This document shows, in pieces, positions 13,143 through 13,910 of a DNA stretch of 13,910 nt. A model generated the notes under the pieces. That model was not told where the DNA came from. It saw only the letters and a program-made list of their open reading frames with translations, and searched no databases. Position 1 is the stretch's first letter, and the number at the start of each line of letters is the position of its first letter. Both the position numbers and the translations under genes were made by a program. This DNA is from Bacteroidales bacterium (GTDB lineage Bacteria; Bacteroidota; Bacteroidia; Bacteroidales; F082), in contig JALNZU010000055.1 in the NCBI GenBank assembly GCA_023229245.1, positions 1 through 13,910 of the forward strand, written 5' to 3'.

Positions 13143-13652
13143 ATGACTGCAATTGAATTCAACTATAACCTTACCGGACTTCAAAAGTATCTTGAAATTT
13201 TTGCCCGCCAACTTACCGGAAATGAAGATGATGCCAAGGACCTGATGCAGGAAACTTTTTTAAAGGCATTGATATATCGTGAGAAGTACGTAAACAACAA
13301 CAATTTCAAAGCCTGGGTTTCTACTATTATGAAAAATATTTTCATCAACAACTACAGGCGCAACAAAAGGGCTAAAACCTTTATCGATCAGACTGATAAT
13401 CTGTATCATATCAATTCAGGTGCCGAAGACACTTCATTCAATCCTTTATCGATTATTGCAACGAAGGAGCTTACAAAAGGTATTGAATCGCTTGATAAGG
13501 ATTTTCGCAGGGCGTTCGATATGTATAACGAAGGCTATAAATACAAAGAAATTGCGGAGGAACTTAATCTCACCATAGGCACGGTCAAAAGCAGGATATT
13601 CTACAGCCGGAAAAAATTAATGGAAAACCTGAAAGAGTACCATTACGCATAA
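13143..13652 (+). CDS. ECF-type RNA polymerase sigma factor
   Basis: From the ATG at 13143 the protein has 169 residues, typical of ECF sigma factors that carry only regions 2 and 4. Region 2 spans about 10-75, with the core-binding DDAKDLMQETFLKAL (29-43) and FKAWVSTIMKNIFINNYRR (55-73). Region 4 spans about 110-165, with the helix-turn-helix YKEIAEELNLTIGTVKSRIF (134-153). A TTG 14 codons upstream lies before the -7 box and is rejected. The strong promoter and operator-like repeats suggest control by the MerR-type regulator upstream, as in light-induced carotenoid systems. No anti-sigma gene follows within the window; the transcript ends at a terminator. Confidence 0.92.
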   Translation: MTAIEFNYNLTGLQKYLEIFARQLTGNEDDAKDLMQETFLKALIYREKYVNNNNFKAWVSTIMKNIFINNYRRNKRAKTFIDQTDNLYHINSGAEDTSFNPLSIIATKELTKGIESLDKDFRRAFDMYNEGYKYKEIAEELNLTIGTVKSRIFYSRKKLMENLKEYHYA

Positions 13653-13707
13653 TGATTTTTACTATACTGTTTTTTGCTTAACTTTTAGTTAGTATTATTA
13701 AACACCC

Positions 13708-13746
13708 AAAAGGGCTATGATCAGTAAATCATCAGCCCTTTTTTAT
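13708..13746 (+). terminator. Terminator of the sigma factor gene
   Basis: AAAAGGGCT and AGCCCTTTT pair, extended by ATGAT/ATCAT around a CAGTAA loop with one bulged C, and a T-run follows. It lies 56 bp after the stop, so the sigma gene is probably monocistronic. Confidence 0.88.
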
Positions 13747-13846
13747 TGGAGTTGCCTTGTTATTCAACGATTTTTTATCTACTGTAGGCACTTTCAGAAA
13801 ATAGAATAATTTTTAATTTTAGGGATTAAAAACACCTTTCAACAAT

Positions 13847-13890
13847 CTCCCTTTGGATAAAACCATCAAAAGGGGAATTTTTTTATCCAA
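13847..13890. repeat. Overlapping alternative hairpins near the right edge
   Basis: TTGGATAAAA (13853-13862) is an exact inverted copy of TTTTATCCAA (13881-13890). A second, mutually exclusive pairing joins TCCCTTTGGAT with ATCaAAAGGGGA (about 13848-13876). Sequence between the sigma terminator and this element (13747-13846) shows no gene. It might be an attenuator, a mobile element end or a leader for a gene beyond the window. Confidence 0.4.
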
Positions 13891-13910
13891 GAAATCGTGT
13901 GTGGAAGAAG

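Overview
The window comes from a member of the Bacteroidota, probably near the Chitinophagaceae/Sphingobacteria. The evidence is a set of exact or near-exact Bacteroidota promoters (TTTG or TTG, about 19 bp, then TAnnTTTG), AT-rich genes without clear Shine-Dalgarno sites, Gram-negative lipid A and Kdo genes (lpxB, a KdsC-type phosphatase) and the family composition. The placement rests on reading the sequence only; no search was run.

Left part (1-1360): this is the accessory-looking region. A broken minus-strand gene (123-504) keeps what look like two distant pieces of one large nuclease-helicase protein, joined at a frame-disrupted junction. It abuts a tandem array of four units of about 156 bp (506-1108), each packed with nested hairpins and a terminator-like stem plus T-tract. 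The array runs into the trailer of a minus-strand tRNA-Pro(UGG)/tRNA-Ser(GCU) pair. Each unit shares with that trailer a 17-bp block starting at the tRNA CCA end.

Phosphoesterase block (1584-4938, plus strand): a membrane-anchored calcineurin-like metallophosphoesterase and a lipoprotein alkaline phosphatase lie 3 bp apart. They are followed by a secreted glycerophosphodiester phosphodiesterase with its own promoter. A bidirectional terminator separates these from a convergent tRNA-Lys(UUU).

Housekeeping block (5178-11713, minus strand): a YciO/Sua5-family protein, lpxB, a small membrane protein, surE, a DUF502 membrane protein, maf, a UbiA-family prenyltransferase, a KdsC-like HAD phosphatase and a Rossmann/DUF2520 protein. 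Most are 3-4 bp apart or overlap, so they form two or three operons. The themes are envelope biogenesis (lipid A, Kdo, prenyl transfer) and nucleotide housekeeping.

Right part (11998-13910, plus strand): a MerR-type regulator with a cobalamin-binding domain keeps the key residues of the light sensor CarH/LitR (W-x9-E-H and ExHxxG). It is followed by a small ECF-type sigma factor with a textbook promoter and operator-like repeats. In Bacteroidota such pairs often sit next to carotenoid genes, but none is visible before the window ends. The gap before the regulator holds a short open frame that resembles a fragment of a SIR2-like domain.
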